Part shown: positions 35,263-43,962 of the stretch, in pieces
How positions within the stretch are numbered: the first letter of the stretch is position 1
Layout: each line of letters opens with the position of its first letter
Assembly: GCA_019187365.1 (NCBI GenBank)
Contig: JABARE010000038.1
Coordinates: 1-64,000, forward strand
Length of the DNA stretch: 64,000 bases
From: Saprospiraceae bacterium
GTDB lineage: Bacteria > Bacteroidota > Bacteroidia > Chitinophagales > Saprospiraceae
Reading direction: 5' to 3'
Notes under the pieces: generated by a model
The model's input: only the letters and a program-made list of their open reading frames with translations
Told to the model about the DNA's origin: nothing
The model's database searches: none
Program-made: the position numbers and the translations under genes

Positions 35263-36858
35263 CTACTGCGGAGGTTCTTCCAGCAACTGTGCGCGATCCA
35301 GGTGGTATTGACTGCATTTTTCATCGCCCAGCTTTTCGCAAATTGCTGCAGCCAACCGGTGGTGTTCGGCATTGACAAATGCACCCGATGACGAATGGGC
35401 ATCCAGGGCCTGCTTCGCTGCCGCACCATTGCCAAGGCAATCGTACAACCGGGCGAGGAGCGCACCGTTTGACGGCCGTTGTGCGGTACTCGCAAGTGGG
35501 CCGTCCAACACCTGTTGAGCAGAGGCAAAGGCTCCTTTCCTGCATAGGAAAATTGCATAGTGCAAATGGTTTATGCCGAAGCTGTCTCCCTGAAGCGCTT
35601 CTTTCCAAAGATCTTCGGAATCAGATCCCGAAGCTTTCGATAACTTGGCTTTGAGCAGCAACAGTTCCGGACTTCTGGGTTTGCGGAATCGGAACGTGCG
35701 CTCAAGCTGTTCCAGCAATGCACCCCCCTGGAGGGTGTCACCAAGTTGGTATGCAGCATTTACCTGGACGAACTGGGGCAAAAATTGTGTGGGATAATAG
35801 TCCAGGCACCTGGTTGCAAATCGTTTGGCCGCATGCCAGTGGCCGAGATCACTCAGGCACTGAAGCAGATTGTCCCAGACGAGGTAAGGTACTTTGCCCA
35901 CTTCAACGGCCTGGATGTAATGCTTTTTTGCTTGAGGAAGATCATTGAGCAGATAATGTAAATCGGCTGCGAAACAATGCGATTTTGGTTCCGAAGGGTA
36001 CTGCTGGAGCAACATTTCTGCGTAAGGAAGAAGGGAACGCACCGCAGCGGGTTGGGACTTGTCGGCAGATTCCAATTGGTGGATGAGCGGTTTGAGTTTG
36101 TCGTCCAGGCCCACTGAAGGGTCGCGGAGTCGTGCCTCGACAGAGGCATGATGGCTATCGTTGGCTTGGGCCAATGGGGATGCTCCGAATTGTGTGCTCA
36201 CGCGGGATAGCAGTTTTGCATTGTTCGTCGCTTTGGCATATCCCAGCAATTGCTCAACTGAGGCAGCATCATCGGGATGCCGGAGCAGGTATGCTTCCAG
36301 CAGTTCGACGGCATTTTCATATTTGCCGGAAGCAGCGTGAAGCGCTGCTGTTTTTTGAGCGATTTCAGTAGTCAGACCAAATTGGGTGCGCGCCCATTCC
36401 ATGGCTTCAAGGGCCCGCTTGAAATCACCAGCAGACTTGAATTGAAACGCTGCGTTGTCGTAAAAGGTATAGTTGCCCGGCTCCAGTTTTGCCAGTTCCA
36501 TATAGCCTTCTGCTGCGCGAAGGGGCATGAACAACTGTTCGGAAAGGTGGCATTTCAGCAAGAGATACCACTTGTTTGCAGGGTCCGCCTGGACACTCCG
36601 GCTTGCCGCCAGCAAGGCATCCTCCGTCTTTCCAAGCGCCTGGAGGGATTTGGCCAGGTAGAAGTTTGCCACTCCGGCAAATTCTTTTTCATAGCGGATC
36701 TTCTCATACAGCTCGATGGCTTTTTCGCGTTTACCCGTCATGTCCTCGCGGAGGGCATCGATGAGAAGCGCCTGGCATTCCGCTATGCGGTCAGAATTCT
36801 GTGCCACACTCCACCCTGCGCTGCAAAGGATTAACAGAAACATCAGCCATTGGCGCAT
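35263..36858 (-). CDS. Tetratricopeptide-repeat periplasmic protein
   Basis: 531 residues from the ATG at 36858, giving signal MRQWLMFLLILCSAGWSVAQ. An in-frame ATG at 36936 overlaps the pyk stop (ATGA) and would add 26 mostly basic residues; either start is possible. About ten TPR-like helical pairs span the protein, for example KREKAIELYEKIRYEKEFAG, FYLAKSLQALGKTEDALLAA, FKSAGDFKRALEAMEWA and ENAVELLEAYLLRHPDD. It is a scaffold for protein contacts in the periplasm or outer-membrane inner face. It sits between pyk and the DUF4292-type lipoprotein. Confidence 0.85.
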   Translation of the reverse strand: MRQWLMFLLILCSAGWSVAQNSDRIAECQALLIDALREDMTGKREKAIELYEKIRYEKEFAGVANFYLAKSLQALGKTEDALLAASRSVQADPANKWYLLLKCHLSEQLFMPLRAAEGYMELAKLEPGNYTFYDNAAFQFKSAGDFKRALEAMEWARTQFGLTTEIAQKTAALHAASGKYENAVELLEAYLLRHPDDAASVEQLLGYAKATNNAKLLSRVSTQFGASPLAQANDSHHASVEARLRDPSVGLDDKLKPLIHQLESADKSQPAAVRSLLPYAEMLLQQYPSEPKSHCFAADLHYLLNDLPQAKKHYIQAVEVGKVPYLVWDNLLQCLSDLGHWHAAKRFATRCLDYYPTQFLPQFVQVNAAYQLGDTLQGGALLEQLERTFRFRKPRSPELLLLKAKLSKASGSDSEDLWKEALQGDSFGINHLHYAIFLCRKGAFASAQQVLDGPLASTAQRPSNGALLARLYDCLGNGAAAKQALDAHSSSGAFVNAEHHRLAAAICEKLGDEKCSQYHLDRAQLLEEPPQ

Positions 36859-36932
36859 ACGTTCTTTGTGCCTGGCCCTTTGAAACGACCGGGCGGCGAA
36901 GCGAAAAATGGAAAGGGAGTTATGGGATGGCA

Positions 36933-38357
36933 TCATTCAACTTCAGTTACCTTGAGCATATTGGTGCGCAGTTTTTTAAGAATGGGCATGCTTCCGGTAT
37001 TTACGACGATATCCCCCGGGCGGAGTTTCTGGAACTTTTTGAGCATGTCGATTACATCGGAGATGGTCTCGTCGGTAGACGACATTTTGTCGTAATAAAA
37101 GCATCTGACTCCCCAGACCAGGTTCAGCGTGCCGAGCATGTGGGCCGCACTTGAAAAGATGTAGATTGGGCATGCGGGCCGGAAAGAGGATGTCTTGAAG
37201 GCTGTATATCCAGATACCGTCAGGCCAATGATGGCTTTGGCTTTGATCTCTTCAGCCGTTTTCGCTGCACTGAAGCATACTACATCAGAAAGGAAAGTTG
37301 AGGATCTTTCTGAAGGAATCGGTCTGCGTGTCGAAATTTCGAAGTGCTTTTCGGCTTCCAGAATGATCTTTTTCATGGCCTGGACAACTTTGACCGGGTG
37401 TGCTCCGACCGAAGTTTCGCCACTGAGCATGACCGCATCGGTGCCATCGAGCACGGCATTGGCTACATCTGTCACCTCTGCCCGGGTCGGGCTCGGATTT
37501 TTGATCATGCTGTCCATCAGCTGAGTGGCCACGATGACCGGACGCGAGCGCTGGATGCATTTAGCAATGATGGATTTCTGGATGGTGGGCAACTTTTCCA
37601 TGGGCAATTCCACCCCGAGGTCGCCGCGGGCGATCATAATGCCGTTACTTGCCTTGATGATGGCGTCGATGTTTTTAAGGGCCTCGGGTTTTTCGATTTT
37701 GGCGATCAGCTTTGCAGGGTGCTGGCGGGCTTCGAGTATGGCCTGAAGGCTTTCGATGTCTTCTGCTTTGCGGACAAAAGACAGCGCAATCCAATGAACG
37801 TTCTGGGTCAGGATAAAGTCCAGGTCCCGGTAATCCTTTTCAGTCATGGACGGTAGGGAAATCACCGTGTCGGGAAGGTTTACCCCTTTGTTGGAGCCGA
37901 GTGGCCCGCCGAAAATACAGCGCAACCGCACTTCGTCGGTTAGGTTTGTCTCTACGACTTCAAAAACCAGCTTGCCGTCGTCGAGCAGTACCGTTTCTCC
38001 GGGTTTTACGTCGGCAGCAAACTGACGGTAACTCATGAATACGCGCTCCCGGTTGCCCAGGCAGTTTTGATTTACGAACCGCACCTCGTCACCCGGATCA
38101 AAGGCAACGGCACCTCCCTCCATTTCTCCAACCCGGAGCTTGGGTCCCTGCAGATCGCAAAGTATGCCCAAATGCAGGTCCCACTCGTGGTTGATCCTGG
38201 AAATGTGCTGTATGATCTGGCGGTACTCCTCGTGGGCGCCGTGTGAAAAATTAAGTCGAAAGATGGCTACTCCTTCCTTTGCCAGGTCGAGGAGCTGCTC
38301 GTAACGGCTGCAGGCAGGCCCGACCGTCGCGACGATTTTGGTGTTGTGGTGTATCAT
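36933..38357 (-). CDS. pyk: Pyruvate kinase
   Basis: 474 residues, complete. It converts phosphoenolpyruvate and ADP to pyruvate and ATP in glycolysis. Motifs: NTKIVATVGPACS, IFRLNFSHGAHEEY (substrate and K+ site), LCDLQGPKLRVG, LIAKIEKPEAL with the catalytic Lys, GIMIARGDLGVELP (metal and phosphate binding), ATQLMDSMIKNPSPTRAEVTDVANAV, and a C-terminal regulatory domain ending NMLKVTEVE. The short upstream sequence contains TATCTTTC about ten bases before the ATG, close to the -7 consensus. It is divergent from acpP across 157 bases. Confidence 0.97.
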   Translation of the reverse strand: MIHHNTKIVATVGPACSRYEQLLDLAKEGVAIFRLNFSHGAHEEYRQIIQHISRINHEWDLHLGILCDLQGPKLRVGEMEGGAVAFDPGDEVRFVNQNCLGNRERVFMSYRQFAADVKPGETVLLDDGKLVFEVVETNLTDEVRLRCIFGGPLGSNKGVNLPDTVISLPSMTEKDYRDLDFILTQNVHWIALSFVRKAEDIESLQAILEARQHPAKLIAKIEKPEALKNIDAIIKASNGIMIARGDLGVELPMEKLPTIQKSIIAKCIQRSRPVIVATQLMDSMIKNPSPTRAEVTDVANAVLDGTDAVMLSGETSVGAHPVKVVQAMKKIILEAEKHFEISTRRPIPSERSSTFLSDVVCFSAAKTAEEIKAKAIIGLTVSGYTAFKTSSFRPACPIYIFSSAAHMLGTLNLVWGVRCFYYDKMSSTDETISDVIDMLKKFQKLRPGDIVVNTGSMPILKKLRTNMLKVTEVE

Positions 38358-38442
38358 GGGAACCCGAAAGATAGCGGTGAAGGAATCAATTTAACTAACA
38401 ACGGCATAAGGCCCTGGTTCCGGCAAAAAAAGGAAAAATAAT

Positions 38443-38474
38443 TTTGGTATTGCTTGGTCGAATCCTTTAATTTG
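38443..38474 (+). promoter_or_regulatory. acpP promoter (TTTG-N20-TTAATTTG)
   Basis: TTTG at 38443-38446 and TTAATTTG at 38467-38474 are separated by 20 bases, as expected for the Bacteroidota primary sigma factor; the -7 box matches 7 of 8. The predicted leader is about 35 nt to the ATG at 38515. It is the clearest promoter in the window. Confidence 0.7.
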
Positions 38475-38514
38475 CGCTTTGTTTTAAAGACCTATTAAAA
38501 CGCTAACCATTACT

Positions 38515-38751
38515 ATGGCTACAATTGCTGAGCGCGTAAAAAAAATTATCGTAGATAAACTGGCCGTTGACGAATCGGAGGTGACCCTGGAAGCCAGTTT
38601 TGTTAACGATCTCGGTGCAGATTCCCTTGATACTGTTGAACTTATCATGGAATTTGAAAAGGAATTCGACACGTCGATTCCTGACGACCAGGCAGAAAAG
38701 ATCCAGACGGTCGGACAAGCCGTTGCCTACCTCGAGGCCAACTGCAAATAA
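38515..38751 (+). CDS. acpP: Acyl carrier protein
   Basis: 78 residues, standard length. It carries growing acyl chains on a 4'-phosphopantetheine attached to the Ser of the DSLDT motif ([19 protein letters not shown]). Acidic overall, with helix II conserved. It heads the classic acpP-fabF-rnc cluster, 58 bases before fabF. Confidence 0.98.
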   Translation: MATIAERVKKIIVDKLAVDESEVTLEASFVNDLGADSLDTVELIMEFEKEFDTSIPDDQAEKIQTVGQAVAYLEANCK

Positions 38752-38809
38752 ATTACGTCCCTACAGGTCTGGAATGCCATTGTGGATTTCCGGACCGTGA
38801 CCTTTCAGG

Positions 38810-40051
38810 ATGAGACGCGTGGTGGTTACCGGTTTGGGGGCGCTGACCCCCATTGGCCTGGGACAACAAGCATATCTCGAAGGCCTACAGAAGGGCGTCT
38901 CCGGTGCCTGCCCCATCACTTATTTTGATGCAACCCTCTTCAAGACGCGCTTTGCCTGTCAACTCAAGGATTTTAAAGCGGAAGACCACCTCGATAAGAA
39001 GGAGGCCCGCAAAATAGACCCCTTTGCCCAGTATGCCCTGGTGGCTGCTGACGAGGCCATGCGCGATTCCGGAATTGATCTTGCTCAAGTCGACCTTTCG
39101 AGGTTCGGCGTGATCTGGGGTTCAGGAATCGGGGGGTTCAACACACTGGAAACGGATATTTCCGAAGCCGCTTTGAATTCTGGTATCCCTCGGTATAGCC
39201 CGTTTCTCATTCCCAAACTCATTTCAGACATTGCTCCAGGCCACATTTCCATCAAATACGGGCTGATGGGCATCAATTATGGGGTAGTGTCTGCGTGTGC
39301 TTCATCTGCACATGCGATTTCGAGTGCCTTTGATTACATCCGCATGGGAAAGGCAGACCGGATGATCTCCGGAGGGTCTGAAGCAGCCATCACCCGCGCA
39401 GGAGTTGGCGGCTTTTCTGCAATGAAAGCCCTTTCGGAGCGCAACGACGATTTTTCATCTGCTTCCAGACCCTATGACCGGGAGCGGGATGGTTTTGTAT
39501 TGGGCGAAGGTGCTGGAGCCGTCATCCTCGAGGCCTATGACCTTGCCGTTGAGCGCGGAGCAAAGATTTATGCAGAAATTGCTGGAACAGGTGCAAGCGC
39601 AGATGCCTTTCACATCACCGCACCCCATCCTGAAGGCCTGGGTGCAAGCAATGCCATGAGGCTCGCACTGAACGAAGCTGGCCTCCTTCCCGGAGAGGTG
39701 GACTACATTAACACCCACGGCACGTCGACCCCATTAGGCGACATTGCAGAAGTCAAGGCCATTTTGAAAGTATTTGGGGAAGATGCTTACCGGTTGAACA
39801 TTAGCTCAACCAAATCCATGACCGGTCACCTGCTTGGTGCAGCCGGAGCGATTGAAATCATAGCAGGTATTTTGGCTATGGAGCACGGCTTCGTACCCCC
39901 GACCATAAATCACTATGTAGATGACCCGGAATTGGATCAAAAGCTTAACTTTACATTCAATGAACCACAGCAAAGGAAAATTCGTGCTTTCCTGAGCAAC
40001 ACGTTCGGTTTCGGTGGCCATAACAGTTCAGTGATTTTAAAAAAATGCTAG
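38810..40051 (+). CDS. fabF: 3-oxoacyl-ACP synthase II (KAS II)
   Basis: 413 residues, typical. It condenses malonyl-ACP with acyl-ACP in fatty acid elongation. The thiolase-fold Cys-His-His triad is intact: Cys in VSACASSAHAI, His in INTHGTSTPLGD, and His in KSMTGHLLGAAGAI. Other signatures are RVVVTGLGALTPIG at the start and SNTFGFGGHNSSVI at the end. Its last seven bases overlap the rnc start, suggesting translational coupling. Confidence 0.98.
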   Translation: MRRVVVTGLGALTPIGLGQQAYLEGLQKGVSGACPITYFDATLFKTRFACQLKDFKAEDHLDKKEARKIDPFAQYALVAADEAMRDSGIDLAQVDLSRFGVIWGSGIGGFNTLETDISEAALNSGIPRYSPFLIPKLISDIAPGHISIKYGLMGINYGVVSACASSAHAISSAFDYIRMGKADRMISGGSEAAITRAGVGGFSAMKALSERNDDFSSASRPYDRERDGFVLGEGAGAVILEAYDLAVERGAKIYAEIAGTGASADAFHITAPHPEGLGASNAMRLALNEAGLLPGEVDYINTHGTSTPLGDIAEVKAILKVFGEDAYRLNISSTKSMTGHLLGAAGAIEIIAGILAMEHGFVPPTINHYVDDPELDQKLNFTFNEPQQRKIRAFLSNTFGFGGHNSSVILKKC

Positions 40052-40800
40052 GGTTCCTTTACAAGTACTACAAAAAGACCAATCACCGCTTCTTCTCAAG
40101 GGACAAGCATTTTGCAGAAAGGCTGCAGCAACTCGTCGGCTTTACGCCTTCCAACATCTACATTTTTAAGGTGGCCTTTTACCACAAGTCAACCCTCAAT
40201 AACTCGGGTAATGTTGGAAACGGTCTTTACCAGTCGAACGAGAGGCTCGAATTCCTGGGAGACGCACTTTTGAGTTTCGTAGTAGGCGAATACCTGTTCC
40301 GCAAGTATCCGGGTGCCGATGAGGGTTTTCTTACTAAAATGCGATCCAAGATCGTGAAGCGAAAAATGCTGAATTACGTTGCAGAGCAAATGGGCCTCGA
40401 CCACCTGATGCAGGAATTTAACCAGACTTCCATTTCGCAGTCAATGCTGGGAAATGCCCTGGAAGCGCTCGTCGGTGCCATTTACCTCGAACAGGGATTT
40501 GACTATTCCCGCAATTTTATCATCAGCCGGATTTTAAAGAGATACATAAACATCGACCACCTGGAGCTGTTCGACGACAATTATAAAAGTCAATTGCTCG
40601 AATGGTGTCAGAAACACGCCAAAGACATCGACTTTAAAGTGCTGAGCAAGTTCAAAGCAGACAAGCGCGACCGCTTTAAGGTTGGGGTTTTTGTCGATGG
40701 CGCCGAAGTTGCCTTTGCAGAGGATTACAACAAAAAGAGTGCAGAACAGGTGGCCTCCCAGCTTGCCCTTCGACAATTAGGTGTCAGAGAAAAAAACTGA
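40045..40800 (+). CDS. rnc: Ribonuclease III
   Basis: 251 residues. It cuts double-stranded RNA, including rRNA precursors. The catalytic signature NERLEFLGDALLSFVVGEYL is at about residues 60-80, followed by GNALEALVGAIYLEQG, which supplies the second metal-binding Glu. The C-terminal double-stranded-RNA-binding domain covers about 180-248 (DNYKSQLLEWCQ, AEQVASQLALRQL). It overlaps fabF by seven bases. It could be the enzyme acting on long stems such as that at 43965-44118. Confidence 0.97.
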   Translation: MLGFLYKYYKKTNHRFFSRDKHFAERLQQLVGFTPSNIYIFKVAFYHKSTLNNSGNVGNGLYQSNERLEFLGDALLSFVVGEYLFRKYPGADEGFLTKMRSKIVKRKMLNYVAEQMGLDHLMQEFNQTSISQSMLGNALEALVGAIYLEQGFDYSRNFIISRILKRYINIDHLELFDDNYKSQLLEWCQKHAKDIDFKVLSKFKADKRDRFKVGVFVDGAEVAFAEDYNKKSAEQVASQLALRQLGVREKN

Positions 40801-40821
40801 TGCCATCATGTGTAGCTTGGC

Positions 40822-41784
40822 GTGAGCCGGGACCCCTCCAAATATTATTTTTCCAGAATGCGACCGGAAAGGGAGCGTCGCCTGTTTGCTGGTGTACAAC
40901 TTTTACACGAATGGTTGTTCAGACGTTTGGAGCTGGGCCTCTACCGCAACCAGGATCTGGTCCAGACGGCTGCGGAGATCGCAAGGTACCTGGTCGATCA
41001 CGGACTTCCATCCATTGCCCGAAAACTGCGCTTGCTGGCTGAAGCAGCAGAAAAGGGTGGGGACGGACGGCTGACGGCTTTTATGCTTTTTTCGGAACTG
41101 CTGCTATTCTGCAGACGGATGCAGGCGGTTTCTGATCTCAATGAAATGGAGCGGGAGGATTTGCTTACCTATTGCGGCGTCCCGTTCTACAAACGCGATT
41201 TGCCGGAAAACCGCGTTGTGCGTGATCGATGGCTTTACTTGGGTAAGGTAGTTGAGCAGGAGGAGCAACTCACCATTCACCGCCATTGGTTTTACGGACT
41301 TCAAAGCCAGAGAAAAGCGCTTGTAATAGACTTTCAAACGGGCAAGCAGTCAGGTGCGTTGATATTTAAATGGGCGCATTGTTACGATTCGCCTGCTACC
41401 TTCTACCCGTCGCACACTCCTTTTAGAGTAGCTGGTATAGATGCTTCTTCTGCTAGTGTGCATGTGGCTGAGCCCCTCGAGGTGCAAACTGCGGCCGAAG
41501 CACTTGCTGATTTTGCAAAGCTGCTTGTGCTGAATCCATTTTTGCGAAGCACAATGTTCCTGCTAAAAGGCCCCCAAGTGGTGCGAATAAATGAGCTGTG
41601 TTACATCAGGAGCGGAACCCGCGGTCTTGTTCCCCTGGCAAATGATGCACACCAGTTTCCCGCTATTTATTGTCTTGGTGGAATGCCCAATGTTTGTTTT
41701 GCTGCTGAGTATTGTGATCGCAAATACCACGTCATTGCAATCATTGCTGGAGGAAGATTTATTCCAATCGGAAGGATGGTCTAA
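40822..41784 (+). CDS. SWIM-zinc-finger-protein C-terminal-like protein lacking the SWIM motif
   Basis: 320 residues from GTG at 40822, or 308 from the ATG at 40858. There is no signal peptide, so probably cytosolic. Blocks such as LLHEWLFRRLELGL, AAEIARYLVDHGLPSIARKL, VVRDRWLYLGKVVEQEEQL, TIHRHWFYGLQSQRKALVID and FYPSHTPFRVAGI resemble, from memory, the middle and C-terminal parts of bacterial SWIM zinc-finger proteins (WLxxLVRxGL, MVDAQAxGLA, DRLxVxRxWLYG, FYPS). The CxCxnCxH SWIM motif and its N-terminal region are missing. Function unknown. It follows rnc by 21 bases, so it is probably in the acpP operon. Confidence 0.55.
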   Translation: MSRDPSKYYFSRMRPERERRLFAGVQLLHEWLFRRLELGLYRNQDLVQTAAEIARYLVDHGLPSIARKLRLLAEAAEKGGDGRLTAFMLFSELLLFCRRMQAVSDLNEMEREDLLTYCGVPFYKRDLPENRVVRDRWLYLGKVVEQEEQLTIHRHWFYGLQSQRKALVIDFQTGKQSGALIFKWAHCYDSPATFYPSHTPFRVAGIDASSASVHVAEPLEVQTAAEALADFAKLLVLNPFLRSTMFLLKGPQVVRINELCYIRSGTRGLVPLANDAHQFPAIYCLGGMPNVCFAAEYCDRKYHVIAIIAGGRFIPIGRMV

Positions 41785-41801
41785 ACAACGATTCGCCTGC
41801 T

Positions 41802-42239
41802 CTACGTGCTGCGGTAGTAATTTGGGAGCACGCTCTGCATAAACTCTTTGCAGAATGCTTTGATCTCATTTCTGACGTTGCGAAAAACTGCAATCACCTC
41901 ATCCGGAGTTCCCGTAGCTTTTGCAGGATCCCTGAAATTCCGGTGAAGGATCAGTGTGTCAGCCGGAAAGTATGGACAACTTTCTTTTGCGTGATCGCAA
42001 ACCGTAATTACCATGTCAAATCGCGCATTGCCCAATTCATTCAAAGAAGTGGAACGCTGTCCGCTAACGTCAATTCCATCTTCTCGCATAACCTGCACCA
42101 TGAGCGGGTTTAAGCCATCTGCCCGAAGGCCGGCAGAATGGATCGAAAGCTCCTCCGAAAAATGCTTCAGGTAAGCTTCGGCCATCTGACTCCGGCAACT
42201 GTTGCCTGTACACAATACAAGGATGCTTTGAGCTTCCAT
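41802..42239 (-). CDS. arsC: Arsenate reductase, thioredoxin-coupled LMW-PTP type
   Basis: 145 residues. It reduces arsenate to arsenite by a Cys relay regenerated by thioredoxin. The P-loop CTGNSCRS places catalytic Cys10 and Arg16; the relay cysteines are Cys81 and Cys88 in VCDHAKESCPYF, the same arrangement as Staphylococcus and Bacillus ArsC. IHRNFRDPAK-like sequence (LHRNFRDPAKATG) supplies the Asp loop. It is the last gene of arsR-arsM-arsC, 53 bases after arsM. Arsenite made here would be the substrate for ArsM. Confidence 0.95.
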   Translation of the reverse strand: MEAQSILVLCTGNSCRSQMAEAYLKHFSEELSIHSAGLRADGLNPLMVQVMREDGIDVSGQRSTSLNELGNARFDMVITVCDHAKESCPYFPADTLILHRNFRDPAKATGTPDEVIAVFRNVRNEIKAFCKEFMQSVLPNYYRST

Positions 42240-42292
42240 AGCGGGTTAGATAAATGGAGGTAGTTTGGAGCCGTGAAGATAACGGGCAGTAC

Positions 42293-43102
42293 TCAATTTG
42301 GTTTAACGCCGCTAAGGGTCATGCTAAAAATTCCAAACACCCCTTCCCGGTATTGGGCAAGCTCTTCCTTGCTCAGGTAATTTGAAAGAATGTCATCCGG
42401 AATGACAATGGCCCGGTATTTTTGGACATCGACATGGGTAAAACCTGCATTTTGAATGGTTGAAAGGTACTCCGATTTTGTAACCGCCCCCGAGACGCAT
42501 CCTGCATACAATTCTGCCTGCTGGCGCAGTCGATCCGGAATGTTGCCTTCCAGGACGACGTCCGAAATGGAGAAGTGCCCTCCGGGTTTGAGAATGCGGA
42601 AGACTTCTTTGTAGGCTTTGCCTTTGTCGGGTACCAGATTGAGTACGCAGTTGCTCACGACGACGTCAGCAAAATTCTCATTGAGAGGAAGTTGTTCGAT
42701 GTCTCCCTGGATAAAGCTTACATTGTCAAAACCCAGTTTACTGGCATTGTCTTTTGCTTTTTCCACCATCTCCGGTGTAAAATCAACCCCAACTACCATT
42801 CCGGTTGATCCCGTTTCCTGACGTGCAACGAAGCAGTCGTTTCCGGCCCCTGACCCCAGGTCGACGACGGTGTCTCCCGGCTTGATGCGGGCAAATTCAG
42901 TTGGCAGCCCACACCCAAGGCCTAAGTCTGCATTGGGAACATAGCCACTAAGGCTTGAGTAATCTTCGGTCATGATGTTGTACACTTCCGAACTGCAACT
43001 CCCGGAACCACAGCAGGAAGTTTTGTTCTGCTGTTTACTCTGACGTGCAATGGCAGCATACTTCTCCCGCACCATGGTTTTAATTTCTTCTATATTTTTC
43101 AT
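42293..43102 (-). CDS. arsM: Arsenite S-adenosylmethionine methyltransferase
   Basis: 269 residues. It methylates arsenite using SAM. The class I methyltransferase motif VVDLGSGAGNDCF (about 79) and VGVDFTPEMVEKAK bind SAM. Conserved arsenic-binding cysteines are seen in VSNCVLNLVP and ELYAGCVSGA. An extra CC-x4-C cluster near the N terminus (SCCGSGSC, 29-36) is common in this ArsM group. The 42-base gap from arsR and same strand show an operon. No arsB or acr3 efflux gene is adjacent, so methylation may be the main output. Confidence 0.94.
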   Translation of the reverse strand: MKNIEEIKTMVREKYAAIARQSKQQNKTSCCGSGSCSSEVYNIMTEDYSSLSGYVPNADLGLGCGLPTEFARIKPGDTVVDLGSGAGNDCFVARQETGSTGMVVGVDFTPEMVEKAKDNASKLGFDNVSFIQGDIEQLPLNENFADVVVSNCVLNLVPDKGKAYKEVFRILKPGGHFSISDVVLEGNIPDRLRQQAELYAGCVSGAVTKSEYLSTIQNAGFTHVDVQKYRAIVIPDDILSNYLSKEELAQYREGVFGIFSMTLSGVKPN

Positions 43103-43144
43103 ATCAGTAAATTTTTTTAATGAAACATTGTCGTGAAATCTGGA

Positions 43145-43477
43145 CTAACAACAAAAATTGTTTCCACCCGCTGGCTGGTCCAAAAAGCGTTTCAGCATTT
43201 TTCTGAGCAGCTGCCAGTTCTTTAGATCGATGCAGTAACAGGTAGCGGGTCCGCTAACCTCTCCGCGGATTAGCCCCGACTGTTGAAGCGCTTTTAGGTG
43301 CTGGCTAATGGTGCTTTGAGCAAGGGGCAACTCGCTGACAAGATCGCCACAAATGCAGCGGTTCCTTTTAAGCAACAGCCGCAAGATGGCAACGCGCGCA
43401 GGATGCCCTAAGGCTTTGGAAAACTGCGCCAAATGGTTCTCTGTACTGGAGAACAGTGCCGATTTAGTTCGCCCCAT
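43145..43477 (-). CDS. arsR: ArsR-family metalloregulator
   Basis: 110 residues. A winged-helix repressor released by As(III). [15 protein letters not shown] begins the DNA-binding fold; [20 protein letters not shown] is the recognition helix and wing. Candidate metal thiols are Cys41 and Cys43 in RCICGDL, plus CYC near 89 and a C-terminal CC. The ATG at 43477 lies one base from a perfect inverted repeat (43479-43494), so the operator overlaps the promoter or transcription start. It heads the arsR-arsM-arsC operon and probably represses it. Confidence 0.95.
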   Translation of the reverse strand: MGRTKSALFSSTENHLAQFSKALGHPARVAILRLLLKRNRCICGDLVSELPLAQSTISQHLKALQQSGLIRGEVSGPATCYCIDLKNWQLLRKMLKRFLDQPAGGNNFCC

Positions 43478-43478
43478 T

Positions 43479-43494
43479 ATCGTAAAATTACGAT
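43479..43494. promoter_or_regulatory. Candidate ArsR operator
   Basis: ATCGTAA (43479-43485) and TTACGAT (43488-43494) form a perfect 7-base inverted repeat with AA between. It contains TAATTTTA on the minus strand, 7 of 8 to the -7 consensus, so binding would block the arsR promoter. Its closeness to the ATG implies a very short or absent leader. Confidence 0.6.
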
Positions 43495-43954
43495 TAATAA
43501 ACGTAGCTAAACGTAAAATGGTTCAAAATTTTGCAAAAAAACAGTCAGGGTTGGGAAAGCTCCCGGCTCATGAGCTTCAAACGGAGGCACAGGAGCCGGC
43601 TGAAAGCATCCATTTCTCTTATCCGTTGGCTGCTCAGACCACGCATGCCACAAAAGAATGACCCTGGATTGGGCATTTTGTAGTAGAGGCTTTTCCCGGG
43701 CACCCCTGGTTCAAATGGAGGGTTGAATTTTTAGGCAATTTGAAACCAATGGGCGCAACATTGCAGAGTGGAAGTTTCGGTAACCCAGCCAGCGAATTGA
43801 TGAAGACATTCAGTGGCTTGGTTTCCTTTTAAGCGGACCGCGGGAATGCATCTCGACCAACTTAACACATTCTTAATATAGAAATTACATAAAAATTACA
43901 CAATGGTCATTTTTTGATAACCATTCCACCAAAGGACCGCATATAATCCACCAG
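43495..43954. other. Gene-free interval between arsR and the candidate RNA
   Basis: Nothing coding or structured was recognised in these 460 bases beyond sequence likely to hold the minus-strand arsR -33 region. Confidence 0.5.
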
Positions 43955-43962
43955 TAATTTTG
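43955..43962 (+). promoter_or_regulatory. -7 box before the candidate structured RNA
   Basis: TAATTTTG is an exact TAnnTTTG match just before the closing stem of the RNA. A TATAAT at 43942-43947 is an alternative core element. No well-spaced -33 TTTG was found. Confidence 0.45.
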
